Shown: positions 23,109 to 31,666, counted from the stretch's first letter. The stretch is DNA of 37,745 nucleotides from Syntrophomonas_B sp035447945 (GCA_035447945.1 DAOTHZ010000010.1:1-37745), one strand, 5' to 3'. Notes: generated by a model not told the origin, from the letters alone. A program made the numbers and translations.

Positions 23109-23639
23109 CTATAGGTCGATCTGTTTCAATCCGGTTTTACAGCGAATTGCCAGATCTTGATACAGTTTTACCGCAATCCCGTTATACTGGGCCAGAGTGC
23201 CGCTCACTTCCTTAACAGCTACTGCTGGGTTGCCTATTGCCAATTGATGTGCCGGAATAATACGGCCCGGTGGGAGGACACTGCCTGCGGCCAGGAAGCT
23301 TCCCTCTCCCATCTCACAACCAGTGGAAATGAGGGAGCCCATACCAATGATCACCCGATTTAGGATCGTACAGGGACCATGCACAATAGCCATATGTCCG
23401 ACCAATACATCCTCGCCGATTTTTGCACAGGTACCCGGTTCAGCATGAAGAACTGCGTTTTCCTGTATATTGCTTCCGTTGCCGATTTCTATGGTACCAT
23501 AATCACCCCGGAGAATTGCCCCAGCCCCGACATAACATTGATTACCTATCTTTACGTCGCCAATGACTGTCGCCTGGGGATGAACAAAACTGTTTTCGCC
23601 GATGGTCGGCCTTTTCTCTTCGAATTCATAAAATGGCAT
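23109..23639 (-). CDS. Gamma carbonic anhydrase-like left-handed beta-helix protein
   Basis: The 176-residue protein consists of hexapeptide repeats (I/V-G-x-x-x-x) forming a left-handed beta-helix, then a C-terminal helix. The three metal-binding His of gamma-class enzymes are present: His65 (NAVLHAE), His82 and His87 (VGHMAIVHGC-like, here VGHMAIVHGP). It may hydrate CO2 to bicarbonate, but many YrdA/PaaY/CaiE-type relatives have weak or unknown activity. Start ATG 23639 follows TAGGGGG. It is a single gene, divergent from hslO. Confidence 0.88.
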   Translation of the reverse strand: MPFYEFEEKRPTIGENSFVHPQATVIGDVKIGNQCYVGAGAILRGDYGTIEIGNGSNIQENAVLHAEPGTCAKIGEDVLVGHMAIVHGPCTILNRVIIGMGSLISTGCEMGEGSFLAAGSVLPPGRIIPAHQLAIGNPAVAVKEVSGTLAQYNGIAVKLYQDLAIRCKTGLKQIDL

Positions 23640-23757
23640 ATTTTAACCCCCTATCAGTTTATTGCATGACTAATTATGACGTAGTAAATTGTTCTGGTTA
23701 TTTATATTTTATCATAGCAGTTTTAGCAAGGTGGTTGCAGTAAAATATGGGTCAACG

Positions 23758-23785
23758 TTGATTTTGCTGCCATTACGGGTATAAT
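23758..23785 (+). promoter_or_regulatory. Sigma-A promoter for hslO
   Basis: TTGATT (23758-23763), a 16-base spacer and TATAAT (23780-23785) lie 30 bases before the ATG at 23816. Confidence 0.78.
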
Positions 23786-23815
23786 GATTGATATGACAAT
23801 GAAGGGAATCAAATT

Positions 23816-24703
23816 ATGCAAAACCAGGATTATTTGATAAAACTGATAGATGCCGGACAAAACGTCAGGGTGTGGTTGGCGCGTACCAACCGGCTGGTGG
23901 AAGAGGCTCACATTCGCCATCAAACATCTGCTACTGCGACCGCAGCGCTGGGAAGGGTGCTGACCGCTGCGGTGATGATGGGCAGCGATCTGAAAAGTGA
24001 CCAGGATTTGATCAGTTTGCGCTTCAATGGCAACGGTCCGGCTGGGACCATCATTGCCACGGCAGATGGCAACGGTCATGTCAAAGGTCTGATCGGCAAC
24101 CCACAAGCGGATTTGCCGTCCCGTTCACCGGGTAAGCTGGCAGTTGGTGATTTGGTGGGGGCAGAAGGTTATCTTGAGGTGCGCAAGGACCTGGGACTGA
24201 AGCAACCTTTTGAAGGCAAGGTGCCACTGGTCAGCGGAGAAATTGCTGAAGATCTGGCCCAGTATTTTATGCAGTCCGAACAAATCCCCGCGCTGGTTTC
24301 GCTGGGCGTACTGGTAGGTGCGGATCTGCGTGTCCTGGCCGCAGGGGGGCTGATTGTGCAGGCTTTGCCCAATGCTGAGGATGCTGTGCTTGAAATCCTG
24401 GAAAACAATATTTTATCGCTGGGGCAGATCAGCCAACTTGTGCTTGAAAATGAAACGCTGGAAGATATTGCAGCTTCTATTATGCAGGGAATTGAATATA
24501 CGATTATTGCTCGCATGAATCTGGCCTTTGCATGCAATTGCAGTCGGGAAAGGCTGGCGATTATTCTGGCCGGGCTGAATGAGGAGGAAATCCGGGAGGC
24601 AGCGGAGAATAATAAAGACATTGAAGCGGTATGCAATTTCTGCCGGACGACATATACCTTCAGTCCTGACGAGATCAAGGCTTTAAAAAGCGAAAAGCCT
24701 TAG
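23816..24703 (+). CDS. hslO: Redox-regulated chaperone Hsp33
   Basis: The 295-residue protein is full length. It has the Hsp33 N-terminal domain (QNQDYLIKLIDAGQNVRVWLARTNRLVEEA), the RFNGNGPAGTIIATADGNG core and the C-terminal zinc switch CxC-x30-CxxC, with Cys240/Cys242 (CNC) and Cys273/Cys276 (CNFC). Oxidation of these Cys releases zinc and activates holdase activity in the cytoplasm, a useful defence for an anaerobe exposed to oxygen. It has its own promoter. The stop codon lies inside a hairpin shared with the convergent rpmB. Confidence 0.95.
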   Translation: MQNQDYLIKLIDAGQNVRVWLARTNRLVEEAHIRHQTSATATAALGRVLTAAVMMGSDLKSDQDLISLRFNGNGPAGTIIATADGNGHVKGLIGNPQADLPSRSPGKLAVGDLVGAEGYLEVRKDLGLKQPFEGKVPLVSGEIAEDLAQYFMQSEQIPALVSLGVLVGADLRVLAAGGLIVQALPNAEDAVLEILENNILSLGQISQLVLENETLEDIAASIMQGIEYTIIARMNLAFACNCSRERLAIILAGLNEEEIREAAENNKDIEAVCNFCRTTYTFSPDEIKALKSEKP

Positions 24704-24721
24704 ATAAACTATCTAAGGCTT
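24695..24721 (-). terminator. Terminator of rpmB overlapping the 3' end of hslO
   Basis: AAGCCTTAGATA (24695-24706) pairs perfectly with TATCTAAGGCTT (24710-24721). On the minus strand it is followed by a T run (complement of AAAAA at 24685-24689). On the plus strand there is no T run. The left arm contains the hslO stop codon. Confidence 0.85.
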
Positions 24722-24737
24722 GATCAGATCAAAAGCT

Positions 24738-24926
24738 TTAAAGTGCTCTTTGAACTTTACCGGAACGCAAACAGCGGGTACAAACATACATTCTTCTCGG
24801 TGTTTTATCATCCAGTACTTTGACCCGTTGTACATTTGGTTTCCATTGACGGTTGGTTCTTATATGGGAATGGCTATACTTTTTACCAAAGGTTACGCCT
24901 TTTCCACAGATCTCACACTTAGCCAC
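24738..24926 (-). CDS. rpmB: 50S ribosomal protein L28
   Basis: The 62-residue protein is typical L28 of the zinc-binding form, with CEIC (Cys4, Cys7) and CTRC (Cys49, Cys52), and SHSHIRTNRQWKPN. The start is GTG 24926 with GAGAGGGGG upstream. It is divergent from gls24-fakA-recG, the same arrangement as rpmB/yloU/yloV/recG in Bacillus. Confidence 0.96.
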   Translation of the reverse strand: MAKCEICGKGVTFGKKYSHSHIRTNRQWKPNVQRVKVLDDKTPRRMYVCTRCLRSGKVQRAL

Positions 24927-24962
24927 TATTTTGCCCCCTCTCTATAGCAGTTGCACTTAGAT

Positions 24963-24991
24963 ATTTTAGCAGAAGCAAAAGCAAAGGGCAA
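24963..24991 (-). promoter_or_regulatory. Sigma-A promoter for rpmB
   Basis: On the minus strand TTGCCC (24991-24986), a 17-base spacer and TAAAAT (24968-24963) lie upstream of rpmB. TGC before the -10 also makes an extended -10 element. Confidence 0.7.
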
Positions 24992-25043
24992 GAAGAAGCT
25001 ATAAATATTATGTAGGAAGATGAATGAAGTCAGGAGGGAAAAC

Positions 25044-25406
25044 ATGTTTACTATTAAAACCAATGATCTCGGTAATATTACGGTGGAAAAAGAAGTAGTG
25101 GAGACGATTGCCGGGTTGGCCGCCCTGGATTCCTATGGGCTGGTGGGAATGGTGCCCCACAATCTGCAAAGCGGGATTACCCATATGCTTGGTTTGGAAT
25201 CGATTCGCAAAGGCGTGGAAGTAAAAAATGGTACAGATGGACTGATTGTGGATGTACATGTTATCGTCGGTTATGGTATAAAAATATCTGAAGTAGCCCT
25301 GAGTGTTATGCAGAAGGTAACTTATGTTCTGGAAAAAAAAGCCGGGATTCCGGTGGAAAAAGTTAATGTTAATGTTGAGGGGATCAGAGTTATCAAAGAT
25401 AAGTAA
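25044..25406 (+). CDS. Asp23/Gls24 family envelope-stress protein (YloU-like)
   Basis: The 120-residue protein fits the family: GNITVEKEVVETIAGLAALDSYGLVGMV at the start and VDVHVIVGYGIKISEVALSVMQKVTYVLEKKAGIPVEKVNVNVEGIRV at the end. Its exact job is unknown; relatives act in envelope homeostasis and often accompany fakA. Start ATG 25044 follows AGGAGGG; an ATG at 25020 is in frame but has no ribosome binding site. fakA begins 16 bases after its stop. Confidence 0.9.
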   Translation: MFTIKTNDLGNITVEKEVVETIAGLAALDSYGLVGMVPHNLQSGITHMLGLESIRKGVEVKNGTDGLIVDVHVIVGYGIKISEVALSVMQKVTYVLEKKAGIPVEKVNVNVEGIRVIKDK

Positions 25407-25422
25407 TGGGAGGATTAACAGT

Positions 25423-27045
25423 TTGAGTTTGCTGAGTATAACCGGATATGATCTGGTGCGATGTATAAAAGCCGGTTGCATCAGATTGGAACATAATCGT
25501 GATGAGGTCGATCAGTTAAATGTTTTTCCGGTACCGGACGGTGACACCGGAACCAATATGTACTTGACCCTTTTATCGGCTGTCAGGGAAGGCGAAAAAA
25601 ACAGCACTGCATCTTTGGGCAAGGTGGCCAAGGCAGTTTCCATGGGGTCCCTGATGGGTGCCCGGGGCAATTCCGGGGTGATACTATCCCAGATTTTCAG
25701 AGGTTTTGCCAAAACGCTGGAGAACAAGGAAACCGCCAATGCGGTTGATCTTGCACTTGCTCTGCGTTCCGGAGCTGATACCGCCTACAAGGCAGTCATG
25801 AAGCCGGTGGAAGGGACCATATTGACAGTAATTCGCGAGATTGCCAGGGCTTGTGAACAGGAGGCCCAATCAGGTTCTGATATACTGGCCGTTCTGCTGA
25901 TCGGCGTGGAAGAAGGCTATCGTACGCTGGAGAAAACCCCTTCCCTGCTGCCCATCCTCAAGGAAGCAGGAGTCGTAGACGCCGGTGGACGGGGGCTGCT
26001 GTTTTTCCTTGAAGGCGTGATTGAGGGGCTGGCAGCTGACAAGGAAATTCAACTAGACAGTTACAAGGAAAAAACCATTACCAGTCGCCAGGAAATGATC
26101 AAGCAAGATATCGTTTTGGATTTTCAATACTGTACCGAGATGCTGATCAAGGGGCAGGATTTAAATCCTGAGGATATCAAGGACCATTTGCGTCCGCTGG
26201 GAGATTCCATGCTGGTAGTCGGAGAAGAGGAGATTGTCAAGGTTCACATCCATTCCAATCATCCCGGCAAGGTGTTGGAAACAGCACTGCAATTCGGACA
26301 GTTGAGTGATATAAAAATCAACAATATGCTGGAAGAGGTACATGAAAACCGTCATGATTTTGAACCGAACAACCTGTCTGCGTTTTGTAAAAAAATCGGC
26401 CTGGTAGCTGTAGCAGCGGGTGAAGGGATTGTCAGTATCCTCCAAAGCTTGGGGGTTGATCAGGTTGTGCAGGGTGGTCAGAGCATGAACCCCAGCACCG
26501 AAGATCTGCTGAAAGCCTGCCAGGATGTGCCAGCGCAAGCTGTGATCATTATGCCCAACAACAAGAATATTATCATGGCCGCCGAACAGGTGAAGGAATT
26601 GTCTGACAAACAGGTGACGGTTTTACCGACCCGCTCAGTGATGCAGGCGATTGCTGCGCTGATTGCCTATGACTCTGAGGGCGAATTGGATGTCATTATG
26701 GCAGCCATGCAAGCGGAAACAGAAAAAGTCTCCTATGCCGAAGTGACTCATGCGGTGAGGGATTCCGGGGTAAGTGGTCTGGAGATTGAAGCGGGCAACG
26801 TGATTGGCTTGATTGACGGCAAAATCAGCCAGAAAGCAGACAGTGAAGAAGAAGTGGTCTTGGCTATTTTGCGGAATATGATCAAGCCCGACAGCGAATT
26901 GATTACCTTCCTGTATGGTAATGGTTTGGAAGAAGCAGAAGCCAGCGCGCTTCAGGAAAAGGTGATGGAAATTTGCCCGCAGTGCGAAGTGGAAATGCAT
27001 TTTGGCGGGCAGCCCCATTACAGCTATTTCATATCTGTTGAGTAA
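25423..27045 (+). CDS. fakA: Fatty acid kinase subunit A (DhaL-domain, YloV-like)
   Basis: The 540-residue protein has an N-terminal DhaL ATP-binding domain (about 1-200) with the Mg-binding PDGDTGTN (Asp39, Asp41). The central and C-terminal FakA domain includes GGQSMNPSTEDLL and MPNNKNIIMAAEQ. With a FakB partner, which is not seen here, it phosphorylates exogenous fatty acids to acyl-phosphate in the cytoplasm. I chose TTG 25423 (MSLLSITGYDL), eight bases after GGGAGGA. The frame is open to an ATG at 25324, but that would overlap gls24 by 80 bases. The order rpmB, yloU, yloV, recG matches Bacillus. Confidence 0.9.
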   Translation: MSLLSITGYDLVRCIKAGCIRLEHNRDEVDQLNVFPVPDGDTGTNMYLTLLSAVREGEKNSTASLGKVAKAVSMGSLMGARGNSGVILSQIFRGFAKTLENKETANAVDLALALRSGADTAYKAVMKPVEGTILTVIREIARACEQEAQSGSDILAVLLIGVEEGYRTLEKTPSLLPILKEAGVVDAGGRGLLFFLEGVIEGLAADKEIQLDSYKEKTITSRQEMIKQDIVLDFQYCTEMLIKGQDLNPEDIKDHLRPLGDSMLVVGEEEIVKVHIHSNHPGKVLETALQFGQLSDIKINNMLEEVHENRHDFEPNNLSAFCKKIGLVAVAAGEGIVSILQSLGVDQVVQGGQSMNPSTEDLLKACQDVPAQAVIIMPNNKNIIMAAEQVKELSDKQVTVLPTRSVMQAIAALIAYDSEGELDVIMAAMQAETEKVSYAEVTHAVRDSGVSGLEIEAGNVIGLIDGKISQKADSEEEVVLAILRNMIKPDSELITFLYGNGLEEAEASALQEKVMEICPQCEVEMHFGGQPHYSYFISVE

Positions 27046-27074
27046 TTTGGGACTTATGCTATTATGGGCGGTTT

Positions 27075-27096
27075 TTCACCGTTTTGAAACGGTGAA
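27075..27096. repeat. Near-perfect palindrome upstream of recG
   Basis: TTCACCGTTT (27075-27084) and AAACGGTGAA (27087-27096) are exact inverted copies around a two-base centre. It lies in the 96-base gap between fakA and recG. It could be an operator or an RNA hairpin; no T run follows. Confidence 0.5.
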
Positions 27097-27141
27097 AGGC
27101 CGTCTTGTCATATCATGCGGGGATGAGGCCGGGAGGTTGTT

Positions 27142-29187
27142 ATGGAAAGTCTTTTTATGGAACTGCAATACATCAAGGGGGTAGGCCCCAAACGAAAACG
27201 TGACCTGCAAAAATTGGGCGTGGACAATATTTTCGATTTGCTGTGGTTGGTTCCGCGTAGCTATTTCAACCGTTCTCACTTAACCCCGATTTGTGATTTG
27301 CCGCTTGATACGACCGTGAACCTGCAGGCCCGGGTTTTGTCTACGACCAGTACCAGAACCGGGCGGGGATTGCAGATTTTCAAGGCGCTTTTGGAAGATG
27401 ACAGCGCTGCGATTCATGCTATTTGGTTTAATCAGCCGTTTTTAACCAATGTAATCAAAACCGGCCAGCAAATACTGGTTACCGGCAAGGTGGACGGGCG
27501 TTACAAGGAATTGCAGTTGCAGGTCTCTGCCTATGAAATCCTGGAAGACGACGAAGTTATGGCATTCAGCGTGGTACCGATTTATCCGCTGAGCGGGAGT
27601 CTGAACCAAAAAAGTTTGCGCAAGATAATGAATTATGTGCTGCAAAACTTTCTCACCGATTATCCGGAGATTTTGGACGCTGATTTGAGAGAGAAGTATG
27701 AACTGCTGGATATCCATTCTGCGCTGCACCATATTCATTTCCCGGAGAACGCAGAAAAGTATCTGCAGGCCAGAAGACGACTGGCTTTGGAAGAGTTATT
27801 GTTGTTTCAGATATCACTTGACAAGCACCGCACTGATCGTCAGCCAGCTGCCCCTTGTGTCATTCACCTGGAAAAAACTAATTTGGTACAGCATTTGCGG
27901 CAAAGTTTGCCGTTCCGGCTGACGGATGATCAGGAAAAAGTCGTGGGAGAGATCTATGCGGATATGCAAGCTCCCCGGACGATGAACCGTCTGCTGCAAG
28001 GTGATGTTGGCGCCGGCAAAACAGTGGTGGCAGCGCTGGCCATGGCCAAAGCAGCAGCCAGCGGATACCAGGCTGCGCTGATGGCACCTACGGAAATTCT
28101 GGCACAGCAGCATTTTGCTGCGCTGCAGAGACTTTTTGCTGGCGCGCCGGTCGAAATGGCCTGTCTGACCGGCGGCACTTCCCAGGCACAGCGTCGTATC
28201 ATGTTGGAGGCAGTGCAGCGTGGAGAAATTGATATCCTGCTGGGAACCCATGCCTTGATCCAGGAACAGGTTGAATTCAGGCGCCTGGGTTTGGTGATTA
28301 TTGATGAGCAGCATCGCTTTGGGGTACGCCAGCGGGCCCGGCTTGGTCAGAAGGGGATAAATCCAGACGTATTGGTCATGACAGCTACTCCCATCCCACG
28401 AACACTGGCTTTGACTGCCTATGGGGATCTGGATCTTTCCGTTATTCATCAACTGCCGCCCGGACGCAAGCCGGTTAAAACCCGCTATCTTCCACGTTCA
28501 TCCCGGTCAAAAGCCTATGATTTTGCCCGGCCAATGATTCAACAAGGGATGCAGTGCTATGTCGTCTGTCCGCTGGTGGAAGAATCGGAAAAACAGGATA
28601 TGCAGGCAGCCATTACGCTGTATGAGGAATTGCGCACCCATATTTTTGCGGAATTCTCAGTTGGTTTGCTTCATGGCCGGATGAAAGCCAACGAAAAAGA
28701 AATGATTATGCAGCGCTTCCAGGCAGGCCAGATTCAGGTGCTGGTATCGACAACGGTGATTGAAGTGGGCGTGGATGTACCCAATGCTTCCGTGATCATT
28801 ATTGAGCATGCGGAACGGTTTGGTTTGTCGCAATTACACCAACTGCGGGGCAGAGTCGGCCGGGGAAGCCATCAATCCTACTGTATTCTGTTGGCAGATG
28901 CACGGACCGAAGAAGCCAAACGTCGCTTGCAAGCGATGGAGCAAAGCAATGATGGTTTCGAACTGGCCAATGAAGACTTGGCCATCCGCGGACCCGGTGA
29001 CTTTTGGGGGGTGCGTCAGCATGGTCTGGAGGAACTGAAAGTTGCCAGTCTGGTCAAAGATTTGGAGCTCATCAGATTGAGTATGGAGCTTGCCGGCCAA
29101 TTGGAAATAGCCTATCTGCAAACCCCGTTTCTGCAACTTTATATGCAGCTTAAATTTAAAAAAAATCATGAAATAGCCCGCAATTAG
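27142..29187 (+). CDS. recG: ATP-dependent DNA helicase RecG
   Basis: The 681-residue protein is full length. It has the N-terminal wedge/OB domain (GVGPKRKRDLQKLGVDNIFDLLWLVPRSY), Walker A GDVGAGKT (residues 287-294), the DEQH box (388-391) in IIDEQHRFGVRQR, TATPIPRTLAL, the motif VI segment QLRGRVGRG and the RecG-specific GPGDFWGVRQHG. It remodels stalled replication forks and Holliday junctions. ATG 27142 follows GGAGG. A clear terminator lies downstream. Confidence 0.96.
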   Translation: MESLFMELQYIKGVGPKRKRDLQKLGVDNIFDLLWLVPRSYFNRSHLTPICDLPLDTTVNLQARVLSTTSTRTGRGLQIFKALLEDDSAAIHAIWFNQPFLTNVIKTGQQILVTGKVDGRYKELQLQVSAYEILEDDEVMAFSVVPIYPLSGSLNQKSLRKIMNYVLQNFLTDYPEILDADLREKYELLDIHSALHHIHFPENAEKYLQARRRLALEELLLFQISLDKHRTDRQPAAPCVIHLEKTNLVQHLRQSLPFRLTDDQEKVVGEIYADMQAPRTMNRLLQGDVGAGKTVVAALAMAKAAASGYQAALMAPTEILAQQHFAALQRLFAGAPVEMACLTGGTSQAQRRIMLEAVQRGEIDILLGTHALIQEQVEFRRLGLVIIDEQHRFGVRQRARLGQKGINPDVLVMTATPIPRTLALTAYGDLDLSVIHQLPPGRKPVKTRYLPRSSRSKAYDFARPMIQQGMQCYVVCPLVEESEKQDMQAAITLYEELRTHIFAEFSVGLLHGRMKANEKEMIMQRFQAGQIQVLVSTTVIEVGVDVPNASVIIIEHAERFGLSQLHQLRGRVGRGSHQSYCILLADARTEEAKRRLQAMEQSNDGFELANEDLAIRGPGDFWGVRQHGLEELKVASLVKDLELIRLSMELAGQLEIAYLQTPFLQLYMQLKFKKNHEIARN

Positions 29188-29235
29188 AGAATGGAAATAA
29201 CGCCTGGACATGATTGACGCCCCATTGATTGCCAA

Positions 29236-29264
29236 AATAAAATCATTTAATTTGCACCATCCTA
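29236..29264 (+). promoter_or_regulatory. Possible sigma-G promoter for the SASP genes
   Basis: CATCCTA (29258-29264) matches the CATxxTA type of sigma-G -10 element, with AAATAA about 17 bases upstream. Transcription would start inside the left arm of the recG terminator and so avoid forming it. This is a weak, position-based call. Confidence 0.3.
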
Positions 29265-29265
29265 C

Positions 29266-29298
29266 TACTGCAGACCTATGGTTTGCAGTATTTTTTTT
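29266..29298 (+). terminator. Terminator after recG
   Basis: TACTGCAGACC (29266-29276) pairs with GGTTTGCAGTA (29280-29290), one G-T, followed by eight T (29291-29298). Confidence 0.9.
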
Positions 29299-29322
29299 GA
29301 TATTGGAAAGGGGGATTGAAAA

Positions 29323-29460
29323 ATGAAAAAAACGTCCGGTCAACAACAGCCAAAGAAGCCTTCAACGAATGATGCCGGTAATCAGGCCATGGAGAACCTT
29401 AAATATGAAGTTGCACAGGAAATGGGGATTAAACCGAAAACAAAAAATAAAAAGTCTTGA
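29323..29460 (+). CDS. Short SASP-like protein (alpha/beta type, truncated form)
   Basis: This 45-residue protein starts at ATG 29323, eight bases after AAAGGGGG. The segment AMENLKYEVAQEMGI matches the first conserved region of alpha/beta small acid-soluble spore proteins, where the germination protease cuts after Glu in KYE. The second conserved region (GGxMVKxMIE) is missing, and the flanks are Lys/Gln/Pro-rich. It sits 71 bases before a full-length SASP and convergent with gpr, which supports a spore role. It may be a minimal DNA-binding or amino-acid-storage SASP, or a degenerate copy. Confidence 0.75.
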   Translation: MKKTSGQQQPKKPSTNDAGNQAMENLKYEVAQEMGIKPKTKNKKS

Positions 29461-29531
29461 AAATACTTCTAGCATATTCGCAGATGAAGGGGAAAAACTA
29501 AGACCAACCTAATAAAAGGAGGTGAAGATAA

Positions 29532-29738
29532 ATGGCAAGAAACAGTAACAGACTGTTGGTTCCCCAAGCGAAAGCGGCTATGGACTCATTCAAGTATGAA
29601 GCCGCCCAGCAGGTAGGAGTTAACTTAAAGCAGGGTTACAATGGCGATCTGACTTCTGCTCAGGCTGGCAGCATCGGTGGTCAGATGGTCAAGAAAATGA
29701 TCGAGTCTTATGAAACTGGGAAATCCACTATGAAATAA
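29532..29738 (+). CDS. Small acid-soluble spore protein, alpha/beta type
   Basis: The 68-residue protein is a canonical alpha/beta SASP. MDSFKYEAAQQVGV contains the germination-protease cleavage region, and GSIGGQMVKKMIESYE is the second DNA-binding region. It coats and protects spore DNA and supplies amino acids at germination. A strong AAAGGAGGTG precedes the ATG at 29532, as expected for an abundant spore protein. It is likely transcribed by sigma-G in the forespore. Confidence 0.95.
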   Translation: MARNSNRLLVPQAKAAMDSFKYEAAQQVGVNLKQGYNGDLTSAQAGSIGGQMVKKMIESYETGKSTMK

Positions 29739-29766
29739 TTGTACAGCTGACTAATTATACTACACG

Positions 29767-29799
29767 AACAAGCGGAATCATTTATGATCCGCTTGTTTT
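29767..29799 (+). terminator. Terminator after the SASP gene
   Basis: AACAAGCGGAATCA (29767-29780) pairs with TGATCCGCTTGTT (29785-29797) with one bulged A and a TTTA loop. The 3' side ends in a short T run. Confidence 0.82.
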
Positions 29800-29823
29800 C
29801 ATGTGATGCTTAATGCATTTGTT

Positions 29824-30783
29824 TTACGTTGCGTACAGTTCCAGCTGTTCCCGGCTGATCCCCGGGAAAAGAGACGCAGCAACGCCCATGGAGATAATAC
29901 GGGCAGTGTTTTCAATGATTTCGTCAACTTCTTTGGGAGTGACGGCCAGATCGCCGCCAAAATAAGAAAGCGTGTCTTTAACCGATTGGGTAACCGTCAT
30001 ATCATGAAAAACGGTATTGCTGACAGAACAGAAGTTATTGATGGCTTGCTGGGCGATGACCGCGGCATTGACAATGGTTGGACAGCCGATGGCGATGACT
30101 GGAATTCCCAGTTCTTCTTCAGTCAGGGCATGACGAGCATTGCCTACGCCGCCGCCAGGCTGGATACCGGTGTTGGACATTTGGATGGTATTGCCGATCC
30201 GGTCAACATTTTGTGCCGCCAGAGCATCCACCACTACCAATACAGCTGGTTTCACATTGTCGACCACGCCTTTGATGACTTCATATGTTTCCAATCCGGT
30301 AATCCCAAGGACTCCCGGAGCAATGCCGGAAACCGGTCGCATTCCTTCCACCAGCGCTTCCGGAGCATGCTGAAAATAATGCCGGGTTATGGGACTGTAT
30401 TCAATAAACTTTGGTCCCAGGGCGTCAGCGGTCGCCCGCCAATTGCCCAGTCCCACCAATAATACGGTATCTTTGGGCTGTAAACGGTTGTTCAGCAAGA
30501 CCTCCATGCTTTTATTCATGGCGGTAATAATTTCATCTTTTACATAGGGATCATTGATTTTTAAAGGGGGAGATTCAATTGTAACATATGTTCCCAGTGG
30601 TCTGCCCATAACCGCAACCGCCTGAGGGTCTTTGATGGTTATGGTGGTGATTTTGATTTGCTCCATTTTTTCAACTTGTTCTTCGACACCCTGGATCTCG
30701 CGTCCGGTTGTTCCCCGGACCAAATCCCGTGCTTCAACGGCCAGATCCACATTAAGATTAAAATGATTTAAAAAATCGTTCAC
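29824..30783 (-). CDS. gpr: Spore germination protease GPR
   Basis: The 319-residue protein fits the GPR family, which cleaves SASPs during germination. Conserved segments are RTDLAVEA-like DLAVEARDLVRGTTGREIQGV, LLVGLGNWRATADALGPKF, GIAPGVLGITGLETYEVIKGVV, VVVDALAAQNVDRIGNTIQMSNTGIQPGGGVGNAR and IPVIAIGCPTIVNAA. The enzyme is made as a zymogen and self-processed at its N-terminus. It starts at GTG 30783 after AAAGGAGGT. It is convergent with two of its likely substrates, the SASP genes. A forespore-type promoter lies just upstream. Confidence 0.95.
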   Translation of the reverse strand: MNDFLNHFNLNVDLAVEARDLVRGTTGREIQGVEEQVEKMEQIKITTITIKDPQAVAVMGRPLGTYVTIESPPLKINDPYVKDEIITAMNKSMEVLLNNRLQPKDTVLLVGLGNWRATADALGPKFIEYSPITRHYFQHAPEALVEGMRPVSGIAPGVLGITGLETYEVIKGVVDNVKPAVLVVVDALAAQNVDRIGNTIQMSNTGIQPGGGVGNARHALTEEELGIPVIAIGCPTIVNAAVIAQQAINNFCSVSNTVFHDMTVTQSVKDTLSYFGGDLAVTPKEVDEIIENTARIISMGVAASLFPGISREQLELYAT

Positions 30784-30806
30784 GGAAAATTACCTCCTTT
30801 GCGCTT

Positions 30807-30837
30807 TATTATCATCCCAAGCTGGTAATATTATTCA
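30807..30837 (-). promoter_or_regulatory. Likely sigma-F/sigma-G (forespore) promoter of gpr
   Basis: On the minus strand TGAATA (30837-30832) and GATAATA (30813-30807) are 18 bases apart and 24 bases from the GTG. This fits forespore promoters, and gpr is transcribed by sigma-F and sigma-G in Bacillus. Confidence 0.6.
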
Positions 30838-30851
30838 AGGTAAACAAAATT

Positions 30852-30877
30852 AAAATGGCGACTTGCGTCGCCATTTT
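30852..30877. repeat. Perfect inverted repeat between gpr and rsmD
   Basis: AAAATGGCGAC (30852-30862) and GTCGCCATTTT (30867-30877) form an 11-base stem with a TTGC loop. It lies between two divergent genes, upstream of the gpr promoter. On the minus strand the tail is moderately T-rich, so it could also stop antisense transcription. Confidence 0.5.
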
Positions 30878-31069
30878 GGGGAGAGGAGAATTTTGTAAAG
30901 TTGTTGGGGAGGGTTTGTTTACCGGTTTTTTTCTTTCCGGTACTTATATCATTGCCGATATTAGCTATAATATACATTAATAACAAAAGAATTTTTAAAA
31001 AATACAAATTCACCTTTTTAAAAGAAGGTAATTTTATGCTGGAAGAGAAATTGACAAAGGAGAATAGAC

Positions 31070-31666
31070 TTGCGAGTGATATCTGGCTACGCGCGAGGCA
31101 AAAAACTTAAGGCTCCGAGTGGCTTGCATACCCGCCCCATTACTGACATGATTAAGGAAGCGCTGTTTAATGTATGGGGACCGGGTATTGTTAACGCCAG
31201 TATTTTGGATTTGTTTGCAGGCAGCGGCAGCGTTGGTATTGAGGCCTTGAGCCGTGGAGCAGCACAAGCTGTGTTTGTTGACAATGATAAAAACGCTGTC
31301 AAAGTGATGGCTGAAAACCTTCGAATTTGTGGTTTTGACAACGGTTATGAGCTGTATCATAACGATGTTTTCAAAGCTGTAAATACGTTTTCACGTAACC
31401 GTCGTTGCTTCGATTATATCTATGTCGATCCGCCTTTTACCGAGGACAAAATCTTTGATCAGATTATGATGGTCCTGGGGCAAGCAGATATATTGGCCCG
31501 GCAAGGGGCCTTGGTAATCCGGACCAGAAGGCAGCGGGAACTGGCGCCTTCATTCGGGAAGTTGAACCAATATCGAAAAAAAAACTACGGAGAATCAACG
31601 CTACACTATTACCGTTATATGGAGGAGGACCAAAACGATGATGGAAATATTTCGGATCTTGGATGA
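31070..31666 (+). CDS. rsmD: 16S rRNA (guanine(966)-N2)-methyltransferase RsmD
   Basis: The 198-residue protein has the RsmD N-terminus MRVISGYARGKKLKAP, the SAM-binding DLFAGSGSVGIEALSRGA and the catalytic DPPF in YIYVDPPFTED. It methylates G966 of 16S rRNA. The start is TTG 31070, seven bases after AAAGGAG. It overlaps the next gene by 29 bases. In Bacillus it (ylbH) precedes coaD; here it precedes a coiled-coil gene. Confidence 0.93.
   Translation: MRVISGYARGKKLKAPSGLHTRPITDMIKEALFNVWGPGIVNASILDLFAGSGSVGIEALSRGAAQAVFVDNDKNAVKVMAENLRICGFDNGYELYHNDVFKAVNTFSRNRRCFDYIYVDPPFTEDKIFDQIMMVLGQADILARQGALVIRTRRQRELAPSFGKLNQYRKKNYGESTLHYYRYMEEDQNDDGNISDLG

Noticed and set aside
29803..30462. 219-codon plus-strand frame
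   Set aside because: It is the antisense shadow of gpr, with a composition typical of a reversed coding strand.
31036..31110. 24-codon frame overlapping the start of rsmD
   Set aside because: It has a weak ribosome binding site but lies in another frame over rsmD, and the peptide shows nothing conserved. Probably chance.
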